5,054 bases of DNA from Christensenella sp. UBA4263. Its GTDB lineage: Bacteria; Bacillota; Clostridia; Christensenellales; Aristaeellaceae. The notes under the pieces were generated by a model that saw only the letters and a program-made list of their open reading frames with translations, did not search any database and was not told where the DNA came from. Each line of letters starts with the position of its first letter. Position 1 is the first letter of the stretch. Positions 4,513 through 5,054 of this stretch are shown piece after piece. The stretch covers positions 1 to 5,054 of the forward strand of contig DGWH01000008.1 of the NCBI GenBank assembly GCA_002395225.1, written 5' to 3'. The position numbers and the translations under genes are program-made.

Positions 4513-5054
4513 ATGAAGCCATACACCGAAATGTCGCAGGAAGAGCTGACCAGTGAACTTGCTGCACTGAAAAAAGAATACAAGCATTTTCAGTCGCTCG
4601 AACTGCATCTGGACATGAGCCGGGGCAAACCCAGTCAGGATCAGCTGAACCTGTCAATGGCGATGATGGACGTACTGGATTCCAATTCAGATCTTACCTG
4701 TGAGGATGGGACAGACTGTCGGAATTATGGTCAGTTAACCGGCATCGATGAGGCACGGGTTCTGCTGGGCGACATGATGGAAAACAATCCGAATGATATT
4801 ATCATTTACGGCAACTCGTCCCTCAATGTCATGTACGACACGGTTTCCCGCTGCTATACGCATGGCGTTCTGGGCAGTACACCGTGGTGCAAGCTGGATA
4901 AAGTCCGTTTCCTCTGCCCTGTTCCCGGCTATGACCGTCATTTTGCCATCACCGAGTATTTCGGTGCGGAAATGATTCCCGTTCCCATGTCTCCGACGGG
5001 CCCTGATATGAGCATGATTGAAAAACTCGTTCAGGAAGATGACCGCATCAAAGG
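4513..5054 (+). CDS. PLP-dependent aspartate aminotransferase-type enzyme (PF12897-like), 5' part
   Basis: The first 180 codons of a fold-type I aminotransferase; the reading frame is open to the window edge, so the PLP-binding lysine is not included. The translated start MKPYTEMSQEEL is followed by DMSRGKPSQDQLNLS (34-48), DCRNYGQLTGIDEAR (68-82), IIYGNSSLNVMYD (97-109), FLCPVPGYDRHFA (136-148), and VPMSPTGPDM. These blocks match what I recall of the AspT family described from Corynebacterium, which transfers amino groups between aspartate and 2-oxoglutarate; the exact substrate here is inferred. NSSLN sits where the PLP-phosphate loop is expected and PVPGYDRH where cofactor-stacking residues lie. 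Of the in-frame ATGs at 4495, 4504 and 4513, the last has AAAGGA (4499-4504) 8 nt upstream. It has its own promoter, divergent from the pseudouridine synthase operon. Confidence 0.88.
   Translation, partial: MKPYTEMSQEELTSELAALKKEYKHFQSLELHLDMSRGKPSQDQLNLSMAMMDVLDSNSDLTCEDGTDCRNYGQLTGIDEARVLLGDMMENNPNDIIIYGNSSLNVMYDTVSRCYTHGVLGSTPWCKLDKVRFLCPVPGYDRHFAITEYFGAEMIPVPMSPTGPDMSMIEKLVQEDDRIK

Overview
The window looks like ordinary chromosomal housekeeping sequence from a low-to-mid GC Firmicute. An Erysipelotrichia-like organism is my best guess. The basis is strong AAAGGA/AAAGGAG ribosome-binding sites 7-10 nt before nearly every start, consensus sigma-A type promoters, intrinsic terminators, and protein family versions typical of Firmicutes (PlsY, NEGHI-type dUTPase, HRLD-V-TGG pseudouridine synthase, Cof-type HAD, PF12897-type aminotransferase). 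The lineage is inferred, not shown by a marker gene. I see no mobile element, CRISPR array, tRNA or rRNA.

Layout. (1) plsY (+, 31-627), the membrane acyltransferase that starts phospholipid synthesis, converges on (2) a purine-type phosphoribosyltransferase gene (-, 667-1227); a hairpin terminator lies between them. (3) From 1228 to 1500 is a 273-base non-coding region. It holds a consensus promoter for the phosphoribosyltransferase, a 17-bp palindrome near the predicted transcription start, and a leader of about 165 nt that can fold into a multi-helix structure. (4) A two-gene plus-strand unit follows: dut (1501-2010) and a GAF-domain free methionine-(R)-sulfoxide reductase (2015-2479), 4 nt apart, closed by a strong terminator at 2494-2522. 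(5) Convergent to it is a minus-strand operon of an RluA-family pseudouridine synthase (3383-4303) and a Cof-type HAD hydrolase (2521-3390), whose ends overlap by 8 nt. (6) A divergent promoter region (4304-4512) separates this operon from (7) a PLP-dependent aspartate aminotransferase-type gene that runs off the right edge (4513-5054).

Functionally this is a patchwork of small housekeeping units: lipid synthesis, purine salvage, nucleotide pool sanitation with repair of oxidised free methionine, rRNA modification with a general phosphatase, and amino-acid metabolism. No single pathway joins them. The most interesting part is the phosphoribosyltransferase leader. One short CUCC segment can pair either with the base of the upstream helix or with the gene's own Shine-Dalgarno sequence, which is how a translation-controlling riboswitch or protein-binding leader would be built. 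I could not match it to a known RNA class from memory.
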